A stretch of 47,342 nucleotides of DNA. It comes from Pseudomonadota bacterium. Its GTDB lineage: Bacteria > Myxococcota_A > UBA796 > SXON01. Of this stretch, positions 36,348 to 44,525 are shown piece by piece; the stretch's first letter is position 1; every line of letters begins with the position of its first letter. The notes beneath the pieces were generated by a model. The model worked only from the letters and a program-made list of their open reading frames with translations, was not told the DNA's origin and did not search any database. The stretch lies in the NCBI GenBank assembly GCA_030685065.1, contig JAUXQH010000055.1:1-47342 (forward strand), written 5' to 3'. Both the position numbers and the translations under genes were made by a program.

Positions 36348-37106
36348 TTGCGCAAGATTCGATACCTCGGCCTCGACCTGGGCTGGACCCCGCGGGACAG
36401 CTCGGGCGGTGTGGTGCTCGAGCCCACCGAGGACGGCGGCGTACGCATGGTTTCGGCGGAGTCGCTCCGCAGTCACGAGGACACGCTCCGGTGGATCACC
36501 CGGAACCGCGGGCGCGGTAGCGCCACGCTCGTCGTCAACGCTCCGATCATCGTCGACAACCTCTCGGGCTCGCGCCCGTGTGATCGTGCGCTGCTCGAGC
36601 ACTTCTCGCGCTACCGCATCGACGAGTACGCGAACAACTCGGTCTCCGCGAGTCACCCGCGCACCATGGGCCGCGCGCTCATGCGCATGGGGTTTGACCC
36701 GAACCCGGCCTCCGAGGGCGATCGCATCGTCGAGACCCACACGCAGGCGGCGCAGGTGCTGCTCCTCGGTGTGGATCGCCCGATTCGCATGAAGTCGGGC
36801 CCGATCGGGGGCCGGAAGGAGGCGGTCGACCGCCTTCGTGAGCTCATCGAAGAGCGTCTGATCGAGGCCGGCAATCCGCGTCTCCACCTGTCGCCCGAGC
36901 TCGACCAGCTGATGGACGCGCACCTGCCGGATCTGAACGGCACGCGCCTGGGCGAGCTCGAAGAGCGCCTCGAGGCCCTGGTGTGCGGATACGTGGCGGC
37001 GTACCTCGGCCAGGTCGGCCCCGACGGCTGCGCGTTCCTCGGGGATATGGACACGGGGTACATCCTCCTGCCCGATCCGTCGCGTCTGCAGCCGCCTCCG
37101 GCCTGA
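36348..37106 (+). CDS. DUF429 protein (predicted RNase H-like fold)
   Basis: 252 residues. I prefer the TTG at 36348 because GGAGGG lies four bases upstream; GTG 36336 directly after the previous stop is the alternative. N-terminal YLGLDLGWTPRDSSGGVVL is the first strand and Asp of the RNase H-like fold, RIVETHTQAAQ corresponds to the family's E.HP segment, and the C-terminus YVAAYLGQVGPDGCAFLGDMDTGYILLP matches DUF429. Role in the cell unknown; nuclease activity is a prediction for the family. It is transcribed with the ALDH gene. Confidence 0.75.
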   Translation: MRKIRYLGLDLGWTPRDSSGGVVLEPTEDGGVRMVSAESLRSHEDTLRWITRNRGRGSATLVVNAPIIVDNLSGSRPCDRALLEHFSRYRIDEYANNSVSASHPRTMGRALMRMGFDPNPASEGDRIVETHTQAAQVLLLGVDRPIRMKSGPIGGRKEAVDRLRELIEERLIEAGNPRLHLSPELDQLMDAHLPDLNGTRLGELEERLEALVCGYVAAYLGQVGPDGCAFLGDMDTGYILLPDPSRLQPPPA

Positions 37107-37279
37107 CGATCGCCGCTCCCGGGCCTTGACGCTGTCGCGACGGGTCCTAGTTTGGTTGCAACAACGGCCGCCACCACCTCCTCGGCGCCCTCGAAGTGTG
37201 AGCGTTGCTTCGGGCGTCCTGCCCGTGGTGGGCGTTCTTGCGCCGAGGGTTTCGGTATGGCGGCGGATCGGGAGCAACC
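37107..37279 (+). promoter_or_regulatory. intergenic region with candidate sigma-70 promoter
   Basis: TTGACG (37124-37129), 16 bases, TAGTTT (37146-37151), followed by the palindrome GTTGCAAC. This is one of the few recognisable -35/-10 pairs in the window and would serve the thioredoxin-like gene with a leader of about 120 bases. Confidence 0.45.
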
Positions 37280-37621
37280 ATGATCCGTGAAACAAACGAC
37301 AAGTCGTTCCGTACCGACGTGCTCTTGGCCCCAGGCGTCACCCTCGTCGACTTCTGGGCGCCGACGTCCGGAAAGAGCGGTGTGCAGGCGCCGATCCTCG
37401 AGCGGTTCGCCGCCGAGCATCCCACCGTGCGCGTGCTGAAGGTCAACCTCCAGCACAATCCGCGCCTCGCCGGCACCTTCTGCGTCGACGAGGCGCCCGC
37501 GCTGCTCGTCTTCAAGGACGGCCAGCCGCTGGTCGCCAGCACCGGCCTGCACCACAGCTACGCGATGGAGCGCTTGATCACCGTCGCGGAGGCGCGGGCC
37601 GAGCGGATTCCGCAGGCGTAG
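37280..37621 (+). CDS. thioredoxin-fold protein with the CxxC replaced by Ser-Gly-Lys-Ser
   Basis: 113 residues, ATG with GGAG six bases upstream. Sequence follows thioredoxin from end to end: VTLVDFWAP before the active site, APILERFAAEHPTVRVLKVNLQ, and the cis-Pro loop DEAPALLVFKDGQPL. At the active site, where thioredoxin has WCGPC, this protein has T29-S30-G31-K32-S33, so both redox cysteines are Ser. The only Cys is Cys68. It cannot act as a disulfide reductase by the usual route; a binding, chaperone or structural role is more likely. The reading was checked across the motif and no frameshift is needed. Confidence 0.85.
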   Translation: MIRETNDKSFRTDVLLAPGVTLVDFWAPTSGKSGVQAPILERFAAEHPTVRVLKVNLQHNPRLAGTFCVDEAPALLVFKDGQPLVASTGLHHSYAMERLITVAEARAERIPQA

Positions 37622-37668
37622 GGGATGCGCCGGCGGGCGCGGTGAGGGCGACAAGCATCCGGGCGTGT

Positions 37669-37674
37669 TAGACG
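37669..37674 (+). promoter_or_regulatory. candidate -10 box for the aminopeptidase gene
   Basis: TAGACG 22 bases before ATG 37697, with CCGAGG as a possible ribosome site in between. Same sequence as the box before the gene at 42596. Confidence 0.4.
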
Positions 37675-37696
37675 GCCGACCCTCCGAGGTCCGGCC

Positions 37697-40273
37697 ATGC
37701 CAAGCTTCCTCACCGACAAGAGCCTCGAGCAGGAGGCCCGCTTCGGCGGGTGGGCGTTCGCGACGCGCCGGGCCTTCGCCGAGCCCGGCACCGAGCCGAG
37801 CTACCCCCCGGATCGCCCCTGCACCCTCGAGCACATCGCGCTCGACCTGCAGATCGATCCCGTGGGTCGAACGGTCGTGGGGTCGGCGCGGATCCGTTTT
37901 GCCGCGCTCCCCGGGCAGGACGGTTGGTACGCGCTCGACCTCGACGAGCTCACGGTCGACGCGGTGGAGACGCCTTCCGGCGCCGCCCATCCCTGGCGCC
38001 ACGCGGACGGGAAGCTCCACGTGGCGGCGGCGGCCGAGCTGATCGTGCGGTGGCACGGCTCGCCGCGCCGCGGGCTCTGGTTCGTCGGCCCCACCGCCGC
38101 GGAGCCGCAGCGCCTCCACGAGGCCTGGACCCAGTGCCAGGACGAGGACGGCCATTTTCTCTTCCCCTGCTTCGACCACCCGTCCGTCAAGCACGCCTGG
38201 TCGATCCGCGTGACCGCCCCCCCGGGCTACGGCGTGCTCTCGAACGGGCGCCTCGTCCTGCGCGAGGGCCAGACCTGGTCGTGGGATCAGGCCGAGCCGA
38301 TGCCCGCGTACCTCGTCACGGTCGTCGTGATGCAGATGGACATTCATGAGGACGCCTGGGACGGGATCCCCGTCCGCTACGCGGTCCCGGCGGGCACCCC
38401 CGCGGCGCTCGTGCAGCGCACGTTCGCCCGCACCCCCGCGATGGTCGCGCACCTCTCGTCGATCTACGGGCGTTACCCCTGGCCCCGCTACGACCAGGTC
38501 GTCGTGCACGACTTCATCTTCGGCGGCATGGAGAACACGGCCGCCACGACGCTCACGGATCTGGTGCTGATGGACGAGGTCGCCGCGATGGACGGAGATA
38601 TGGACGACCTGATCGTCCACGAGCTCGCCCACCAGTGGTTCGGGGACCTCTTGACGTGTCAAGACTGGTCCCAGGGCTGGCTCAACGAGGGCTGGGCGAC
38701 GTACACCGAGCACCTCTGGGCGCGCGTCGACAAGGGCGTCGACGAGTCGGACTGGCACCTCTTCGAGCAGCTCGGCACGTACCTCGGCGAGGACGGCGGC
38801 CGGTATCGCCGGCCGATCGTGTCGTACCACTTCAAGTCCCCGATCGATCTGTTCGATCGGCACCTCTACGAGAAGGCGGCGCTGGTCCTCCACACGTTGC
38901 GCCACCAGCTCGGAGACACCGCCTTCTGGGCGGGCGCGCACCTCTACCTGGAGCGCCACCGGCACGGCACCGTGCACACGCGCCACTTCCAGCGCGCGAT
39001 GGAGGACGCCACCGGCAAGAACCTCGACCGCTTCTTCGCCACGTGGATCCACGGCTCCGGTCACCCCGCGCTCACCGTGTCCGTCGCCCAGGCCGACGAT
39101 CAGCTCACGCTCACGGTGAAGCAGACCCAGGAGGGGGACGGCGTGGCGCCGGTCTTCCACGTGCCGCTGGTGGTGGCCTTCGGCGACAGCCGCGTCACGC
39201 TGAAGCTCGATGCGCGCGAGCGCACCTACGTGCTCCCCTGCCCGGGTGCGACGAACGGCGGCGCGCCCGCGCTCGTCCGGATCGACCCCGATTTCCAGCT
39301 GCTCGCCGAGATCAAGATCGAGGCGCCGCGCTCGCAGCTCGCCGCCGCGCTCGTCGCCAACCCCAACGTGGTCGGTCGGGTGCGCACGGCGCGCGCCCTC
39401 GCCGAGGAAGGTTCGCCGGCGGCCGTCGAGGCCCTCGCGACCGCGCTCGTGGCGGACCCCTTCTGGGGCGTGCGCGCCGAGATCGCCGATCTGCTCGCCG
39501 CGCGGGGTGGCGAGCGCGCGACGGCGGCGCTGCTCGGCGCGCTCGGGGACGCGAGCCCCAAGGCGCGCCGCCGCATCGTCGCCGCGCTCGGCTCCGTGCG
39601 CCGGCCCGAGGTCGCCGTCGTGCTCGCCGCGCTCCCCAAGGACCCCTCCGCGCAGGTGGAGGGAGAGGTGGCCCGTAGCCTCGGCAAGCTCCGTGCGCCC
39701 GCCGCGCGGGCGGTGTGCGAGGCGCTCCTGACCCGCAGCTCGTGGGGCGAGGTCCTGCGTGCGCGCGGCATCGAGGGGCTCGGGAACCTCCGTGATGCCA
39801 CCGTGCTCGATCTCCTGCTCGCACAGTCCCGCGATGACTCTCCCGCACGCGCCCGCGCCGCGGCCTGCGCGGCCCTGGCGAAGCTCGGCGATGAGGTCGA
39901 GTCCACTCGCACCGCGGCGGTCGAACGGCTCGTCGAGCTCGCGGAGGATGGCAACTTCCGCGTCCAGGTGTCGGCGCTCAACGCGCTCGGCGCGCTCCGC
40001 GATCCGCGCGCGCTCCCGGTGCTCACGCGCGTGCACAGCTCGGGTGGAGACGGGCGCAGCCGCCGTCTCGCCTACGAGGCCCTGGCCAACATCCGCGAAG
40101 GCCGCACGACCGAGGCGGGCCTGGCCACCGTGCGCGGGCAGCTCGAGAGCCTGGCGGAGGAGAATCGGAAGTTGCGCGATCGGATCGGGAAGCTCGAGGG
40201 CGGCACCGGCGCCGGGCCCCGAGGTCACGACGGCGGCGGGAACGACACGAAGGGACCGGCGTCCGTCCGGTAG
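37697..40273 (+). CDS. M1-family aminopeptidase with C-terminal HEAT-like repeats
   Basis: 858 residues. Beta N-domain, then the gluzincin core: exopeptidase motif FGGMENTAA (about 274-281) and HELAHQWFG with the third zinc ligand in NEGWATYTE 18 residues on (about 308-332). It removes N-terminal residues from peptides. Residues about 540-830 contain seven to eight HEAT/PBS-lyase-like repeats (RRIVAALGSVRRPEVAVVL, GIEGLGNLRDATVLDLL), then a short coiled coil (LESLAEENRKLRDRIGKLEGG). No signal peptide is visible, so cytoplasmic. The same domain order is found in TAF2-like and bacterial M1 proteins. Confidence 0.92.
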   Translation: MPSFLTDKSLEQEARFGGWAFATRRAFAEPGTEPSYPPDRPCTLEHIALDLQIDPVGRTVVGSARIRFAALPGQDGWYALDLDELTVDAVETPSGAAHPWRHADGKLHVAAAAELIVRWHGSPRRGLWFVGPTAAEPQRLHEAWTQCQDEDGHFLFPCFDHPSVKHAWSIRVTAPPGYGVLSNGRLVLREGQTWSWDQAEPMPAYLVTVVVMQMDIHEDAWDGIPVRYAVPAGTPAALVQRTFARTPAMVAHLSSIYGRYPWPRYDQVVVHDFIFGGMENTAATTLTDLVLMDEVAAMDGDMDDLIVHELAHQWFGDLLTCQDWSQGWLNEGWATYTEHLWARVDKGVDESDWHLFEQLGTYLGEDGGRYRRPIVSYHFKSPIDLFDRHLYEKAALVLHTLRHQLGDTAFWAGAHLYLERHRHGTVHTRHFQRAMEDATGKNLDRFFATWIHGSGHPALTVSVAQADDQLTLTVKQTQEGDGVAPVFHVPLVVAFGDSRVTLKLDARERTYVLPCPGATNGGAPALVRIDPDFQLLAEIKIEAPRSQLAAALVANPNVVGRVRTARALAEEGSPAAVEALATALVADPFWGVRAEIADLLAARGGERATAALLGALGDASPKARRRIVAALGSVRRPEVAVVLAALPKDPSAQVEGEVARSLGKLRAPAARAVCEALLTRSSWGEVLRARGIEGLGNLRDATVLDLLLAQSRDDSPARARAAACAALAKLGDEVESTRTAAVERLVELAEDGNFRVQVSALNALGALRDPRALPVLTRVHSSGGDGRSRRLAYEALANIREGRTTEAGLATVRGQLESLAEENRKLRDRIGKLEGGTGAGPRGHDGGGNDTKGPASVR

Positions 40274-40294
40274 GGCGAGATAGGTCGGGATCCG

Positions 40295-41578
40295 ATGATT
40301 ACGCTTCACGACCGCCTGGCCGAGCTCGCGACCCACCCGCGCGCGGTGCCATGGACCCTCCGCCTTCACAGCGGCTACTCCTCCGCCTCGATGGCGCGGG
40401 ACTACGTCCTCTTCGCGCCGCCGTTCGCGGACGCCGCGCGCCTCGTGCTCGCGCGGCTGCACAACGCCGTCCTCCTCACCAACCCGGCGGCCGCCCAGCT
40501 GATCGCTCCGGTCCCGGCCGACAAGCTCGAGCCCGTCCTGGGCGCGCTCCGGCGCATCCACCACGTCGGCATCTTCCTCGACCACGAGCCCATCCGCCCC
40601 ACGCGGCCCGATTTTGACCTCCCGAGCGTGGACGTGCCCCCTGCGTTCATCCCGGCCGAGGGCCTCGCCGCCGGGCTCGACATCGGCGGCACCGGGATGA
40701 AGGCCTGCGTGCTGCGCGAGGGTGTCCTCCTGCGCGTCGCGTCGGCACCGACCTGGCCCGATGGAGAGCTGGGCATCGAGTCCATCGAGAGGCGGGCGCG
40801 GGCGCTCATCGAGGAGGTGGGGGAGGGCGAGCGCATCGGCTCGCTCGGCATCGGCTTCGCATCGCCGATGGGCGTCGGGGGGAGGGTGACCGAGCTCTCG
40901 ACCGTGATGCGCGAAAAGGTGGGGGATGTCCACGCCTTCGAGGGCTTCGCGGGGCGCGTGGCCGAGGGGCTCGTGCACGGCCCGGTGGCGATGTTCAACG
41001 ATCTTGCGAACCTCGGCCGGCACCTCTCGGCGCAGGGCGCGCGGCGCATCGTCCGGCTTCAGATCGGCACCAGCTTCGGCGGTTGCTGGATCGACGCCAA
41101 CGGGATGGTCTACGCGACCGAGATGGGCCGGCTCGTGGTCGACGCGGGGCCGGATGCGGTGGCCCACCCGTACCTGCCGCTGGCGGGCGCGGCGCGGGCG
41201 TACCTCTCCAACCGCGGGCTCGCGGAGGATCTCGGCCGGCGGCTCGGGCGTCCGCTCGATCCGCGGTTCGTGGGGCACCAGCTGCGCGAGGGACTCATCG
41301 CGGGAGACGAGCACGCCGTCGCCGCGCTCGACCGCATGGCCGACACGATGCGCGGCGTGATCGCCGAGCTGCACGCGGTGTTGCCGGGCGTGACCACCGT
41401 CGAGTGCGGTGGGTCCATGCTCCTGGGCCCGGCGGGGAAGGGGCTCGATGCCCGGCTCGACCACGGATTGCCGGTCGAGTTCCACATCGCGCCCCACCCG
41501 GGGCATGATGGAGCGGTGGCTGCGGCGATGGCGCCGCGGGTGGATGCGCGCCTCAAGGGGCTCAAGAGGGTCGGCTAG
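40295..41578 (+). CDS. ROK-family kinase with N-terminal extension
   Basis: 427 residues. The ASKHA core begins at about residue 125: phosphate-1 loop GLDIGGTGMKACVL (Asp129), FNDLANLGRHLSAQG with the catalytic Asp, phosphate-2 loop LQIGTSFGGCWID, and ECGGSMLLGP adenosine loop. ROK proteins phosphorylate glucose, ManNAc or other sugars. The ROK zinc motif CxCGxxGC is not seen. The first 125 residues (RDYVLFAPPFADAARLVLARL...) are a separate unrecognised domain. A glucokinase role with the FBPase is possible but not shown. Confidence 0.8.
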   Translation: MITLHDRLAELATHPRAVPWTLRLHSGYSSASMARDYVLFAPPFADAARLVLARLHNAVLLTNPAAAQLIAPVPADKLEPVLGALRRIHHVGIFLDHEPIRPTRPDFDLPSVDVPPAFIPAEGLAAGLDIGGTGMKACVLREGVLLRVASAPTWPDGELGIESIERRARALIEEVGEGERIGSLGIGFASPMGVGGRVTELSTVMREKVGDVHAFEGFAGRVAEGLVHGPVAMFNDLANLGRHLSAQGARRIVRLQIGTSFGGCWIDANGMVYATEMGRLVVDAGPDAVAHPYLPLAGAARAYLSNRGLAEDLGRRLGRPLDPRFVGHQLREGLIAGDEHAVAALDRMADTMRGVIAELHAVLPGVTTVECGGSMLLGPAGKGLDARLDHGLPVEFHIAPHPGHDGAVAAAMAPRVDARLKGLKRVG

Positions 41579-41600
41579 TGTCCATGCTCGAACGTTCCTA

Positions 41601-42542
41601 GTGCAGGTCTACCGCTGGGACCTCGACAAGACCTATCTCCAGACCGACATCGACTCGGTGCGCGGGCTCGTGCGCAGCGCGATCGAGCCCGCCAGCGCGA
41701 AGCGCGCGGTCCCCGGCGCGCCGGCCCTGCTCCGGGAGCTCGCGCGCGAGCGCCCCGGCTGGCGGCCCCGCATCTTCATCCTCTCGGGCTCGCCCACGCA
41801 GATGCGCCCGGTGCTCGAGCAGAAGCTGCGGATGGACGGCGTGCGCTTCGACGAGTTCGTCCTGAAGGACAACCTCGGAAACCTGCGCAAGGGGCGCATC
41901 CGCGCGGTGCGGGGGCAGTTCGGCTACAAGCTGCCGCAGCTCCTGCGCGCGCGCGTCGGGCTCGGCGCGGCCGTGCGGGAGAGCCTCTTCGGAGACGACG
42001 CCGAGGTCGATGCGCTGGTCTACTCCGTCTACGCGGATGCGATCGCGGGCCGCATCGGCCCCACCGAGCTGTCGCGCCTCCTCGCCGCCTCCGGGGCCTA
42101 CCCCGACCACATCGTCGAGGCCCTCTCGGCGCTCCGGCGGGTGTCGCACGCCGACGCGGTCGATCGCATCTTCATCCGCCTCGATCGCGGGCGCCCGATC
42201 ACCCTCTTCGAGCCGCTCGGGTCGCGGATCGTCCCGGTGCGCTCGTGGTTCGAAGCCGCGCTCACGCTCTACGGATCGGGCGAGCTCTCGTCCGTGGGCG
42301 TCGAGCGCGTGCGAGGCTCCATCGGGCTGGGCGACACCGAGCTCGTCGGGTACTTCGCGTCCGTGCTCGCGCGAGGGTTTGTCGAGGCCTCGGCGCTCGC
42401 GCGGCTGCTCGGCGAGGTGGCCCCCGACCCGATGTGGGTCGCGTGCGCGGCCGAGCTCGATCGCGGGCCGTTCGTCTACCGGCCGCCGCTGCCGCCGAGC
42501 AGCGTGGACTACCTCGAGGTCATCAAGGGCTTCGCGCGTTGA
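41601..42542 (+). CDS. App1/DUF2183-like HAD phosphatase
   Basis: 313 residues from GTG 41601, chosen because HAD motif I, YRWDLDKTYL (Asp7, Asp9), begins here. Motif II Ser in IFILSGSPTQM, motif III Lys in FVLKDNLGNL...GQFGYK, motif IV FGDDAEVDALVY. The SGSP and long K-region match the phosphatidate-phosphatase-type App1/DUF2183 group. About 150 residues of unrecognised helical C-terminus follow. It starts 23 bases after the ROK kinase gene and is probably co-transcribed. Lipid phosphate or phosphoinositide substrates are possible. Confidence 0.8.
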   Translation: MQVYRWDLDKTYLQTDIDSVRGLVRSAIEPASAKRAVPGAPALLRELARERPGWRPRIFILSGSPTQMRPVLEQKLRMDGVRFDEFVLKDNLGNLRKGRIRAVRGQFGYKLPQLLRARVGLGAAVRESLFGDDAEVDALVYSVYADAIAGRIGPTELSRLLAASGAYPDHIVEALSALRRVSHADAVDRIFIRLDRGRPITLFEPLGSRIVPVRSWFEAALTLYGSGELSSVGVERVRGSIGLGDTELVGYFASVLARGFVEASALARLLGEVAPDPMWVACAAELDRGPFVYRPPLPPSSVDYLEVIKGFAR

Positions 42543-42583
42543 CGCGCCGAAGCACTCGGGCGGAACCTCCCTCCGGCGCCGGT

Positions 42584-42589
42584 TAGACG
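42584..42589 (+). promoter_or_regulatory. candidate -10 box, leaderless start
   Basis: TAGACG, six bases before ATG 42596. No Shine-Dalgarno site. One of the clearest cases of the recurrent TAnnnn-N6-ATG arrangement. Confidence 0.45.
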
Positions 42590-42595
42590 GTTCCC

Positions 42596-43129
42596 ATGAA
42601 CCTGCGCGACCAGCTCCTCAAGGCGGGGATCGTCTCCAAGAAGAGCGCGGACGCCGCCGGGCGGGATGCGCGCAAGGAGCAGAACGTCCAGCACGGCAAC
42701 CAGGAGGCCAAGCGCGTCCTGGAGCGGCGGGAGGCCGCCGCGCGTGAAGCGGATCGGGTTGCGAAGGAGGCCGAGCGCCTCGCCCGCCGGAAGGACGCGG
42801 AGGAGCTCGCCCGCCGGGAGACAGTGCTCTGGCAGGGCCGGCAGATCCTCCAGTCGAACCGCGTCCGGTACCGCGCCGGCCCCCAGCGCTTCTACCATCG
42901 GTCCCCGGACGGGAAGGAGGCCTGGAAGCTCTACCTGCCCGAGCGGCTCGCCGAGGATCTCCGTCGCGGGCAGCTCGCGATCGCCTGGATCGACGGAGGG
43001 ACCGAGCCGGAGATCGTCATCGTCGACCGGGACGCCGCCGGCCGTGTGGCCGAGATCCGCCCCGAGCTCGTCCTGTTCTGGAACCGGGGGCCCGCCGATC
43101 CCGACCCCGCCGAGCAGCTCTACGCGTGA
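42596..43129 (+). CDS. DUF2058 (YaiL-type) nucleoprotein
   Basis: 177 residues. N-terminus MNLRDQLLKAGIVSKKSADA is the DUF2058 signature, followed by a highly charged coiled coil (about 25-80, RREAAAREADRVAKEAERLARR) and a C-terminal globular part (QRFYHRSPDGKEAWKLYLPERLAEDLRRGQLAI). The E. coli relative YaiL is described as nucleoprotein or polynucleotide-associated; molecular role unknown. Its stop overlaps the convergent radical SAM stop by ten bases. Confidence 0.85.
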   Translation: MNLRDQLLKAGIVSKKSADAAGRDARKEQNVQHGNQEAKRVLERREAAAREADRVAKEAERLARRKDAEELARRETVLWQGRQILQSNRVRYRAGPQRFYHRSPDGKEAWKLYLPERLAEDLRRGQLAIAWIDGGTEPEIVIVDRDAAGRVAEIRPELVLFWNRGPADPDPAEQLYA

Positions 43130-44493
43130 CGCCGCGCGTGGATGGCGAGCTTCGCCCGTTGGAGCGGCCACCGACACAAATGATACATCGCGCCCGCCGC
43201 CCGCCGGGCTCCGGCCCGTGACACATCCGGTTCGAACCGGATCAGCGCGTGCTCCGACCGGATGAGCTCACGCGCGGCGTCGTAGAACGCCTGGGGATAC
43301 TCGGACGCGAACAACACCTCGTTGTCCATCGCGGCCTCCCAGTTGGTGGCGCGCAGCTGGTCCTTCACCCGGTCGTGGAACGGCGTCCCCGGCAGCGGGT
43401 AGCTCACCGTGATGCCGATCTCCTCGGGGCCGAGCTCGCGGATGAGCCGCGCGGTGGCCAATACATCCTGAACCGTCTCACCGGGGTAGCCGAGCTGCAG
43501 GAAGAAGCCGCGCCGGATCCCGTGGTCACGTAGAAGCCCGGATGCACGTCGCATCTCTTCGACCGTACAGTCCTTGTCCATCGCGTCGAGCACGTGCTGC
43601 GCGCCGCTCTCGACCCCCACCCACACCTCGCGGCACCCGCTCGCCGCGAGGTCGGCCACGTATGCCGCGTCCTGGAGGAGGTCGACCCGGGTGAGACATC
43701 GATACGGGACGGGTGTATCACCGATACATTTTCGATACGCCGCGAGCCAGGAGGGCTTGATCCCGAAGATGTCGTCTGTGAACCAGATCTGGTCGACCCC
43801 GTGGCGGGACACCAGCGCGCGCACCTCCGCCACGACGTGCTCGGCGGGGCGGACGTGGTAGGTGCGGCCCCACGTCGGCTTCGCGCACCAGTTGCATCGA
43901 TACGGGCAGCCGCGGGCGGTTGATACATTCACCTCCCAGGCCCCGTGCTTCGCCCGCCATCGCTGGGCGTACGCGGGCATGTCCACGCGGTCCCAGGCGG
44001 GGAAGGGGAGGGCCTCGAGGTTGGTCATCACGGGCGTACGCGGCAGGATCCCGGCGAGCGGCGCCCCGTCGAGCCAGGCGAGGAGCGGGGTGTCGTGCTC
44101 ACCCACCACCACCACGTCGGCCCCGGCCGACTGATACATTTCGGGGCGATCCGATGTATCAGGGCCCGCCACGAGCACCGTGGCCCCCCGCTCTTTGGCG
44201 AGGCGGATCATGGTGAAGGCCGCGTCCCGCATGCTGGTGAGGCACATCTTTTGCGCCACGGCGTGCGGGTCGGCCAGGATCGCGACGCGCTCGGGGCGGT
44301 GGCCGTCGAGGGACGACGCGAAGGTCTCCACGCTCGGCGTGAACATCGGGTCGTACACGGCGAGGTCGTGGCCGGCGCGCTCGGCCATCGCGGCGCTGAC
44401 GAGCGTGCCGAGCGGCGGGTACGGCTTGCCGGCCCGGGCCTCCCGCGGATCGAGCGGGAGGTGGTAGTTATGCGCGAGCAACACACGGGCCAT
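43120..44493 (-). CDS. B12-binding-type radical SAM protein (second paralogue)
   Basis: 457 residues. Same architecture and length as the gene at 22585: N-terminal Rossmann-like domain with YPPLGTLV and VVVVGEHDTPLL, radical SAM cluster C186xxxC190xxC193 in RGCPYRCNWCAK, and VESGAQHVLDAMDKD. No DxHxxG motif is visible. ATG 44493 follows a TACAGG box by seven bases. The gene is odd in containing seven TGTATC sites and locally AT-rich codons (TAT, CGA, TGT, GTA) scattered in a GC-rich frame. Likely methylase or remodelling enzyme; substrate unknown. Confidence 0.88.
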   Translation of the reverse strand: MARVLLAHNYHLPLDPREARAGKPYPPLGTLVSAAMAERAGHDLAVYDPMFTPSVETFASSLDGHRPERVAILADPHAVAQKMCLTSMRDAAFTMIRLAKERGATVLVAGPDTSDRPEMYQSAGADVVVVGEHDTPLLAWLDGAPLAGILPRTPVMTNLEALPFPAWDRVDMPAYAQRWRAKHGAWEVNVSTARGCPYRCNWCAKPTWGRTYHVRPAEHVVAEVRALVSRHGVDQIWFTDDIFGIKPSWLAAYRKCIGDTPVPYRCLTRVDLLQDAAYVADLAASGCREVWVGVESGAQHVLDAMDKDCTVEEMRRASGLLRDHGIRRGFFLQLGYPGETVQDVLATARLIRELGPEEIGITVSYPLPGTPFHDRVKDQLRATNWEAAMDNEVLFASEYPQAFYDAARELIRSEHALIRFEPDVSRAGARRAAGAMYHLCRWPLQRAKLAIHARRHA

Positions 44494-44500
44494 GCGGGCC

Positions 44501-44506
44501 CCTGTA
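44501..44506 (-). promoter_or_regulatory. candidate -10 box, leaderless start of radical SAM gene
   Basis: Minus-strand TACAGG, seven bases before ATG 44493. The overlapping plus-strand TATCGC could serve the divergent VOC gene at 44526, so the 32-base gap may hold a bidirectional promoter. Confidence 0.4.
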
Positions 44507-44525
44507 TCGCCCACCGGAGACCCCC

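Noticed and set aside
31446..41506. Very long open frames on the minus strand opposite the kinase, ALDH and aminopeptidase genes
   Set aside because: They mirror the codon bias of the plus-strand genes in high-GC DNA, are rich in Arg/Pro/Ala/His without domains, and cross several well-identified plus-strand genes.
43227..43240. CCGGTTCGAACCGG, which looks like a tRNA T-arm
   Set aside because: It lies inside the radical SAM coding frame and there is no acceptor, D or anticodon arm around it.
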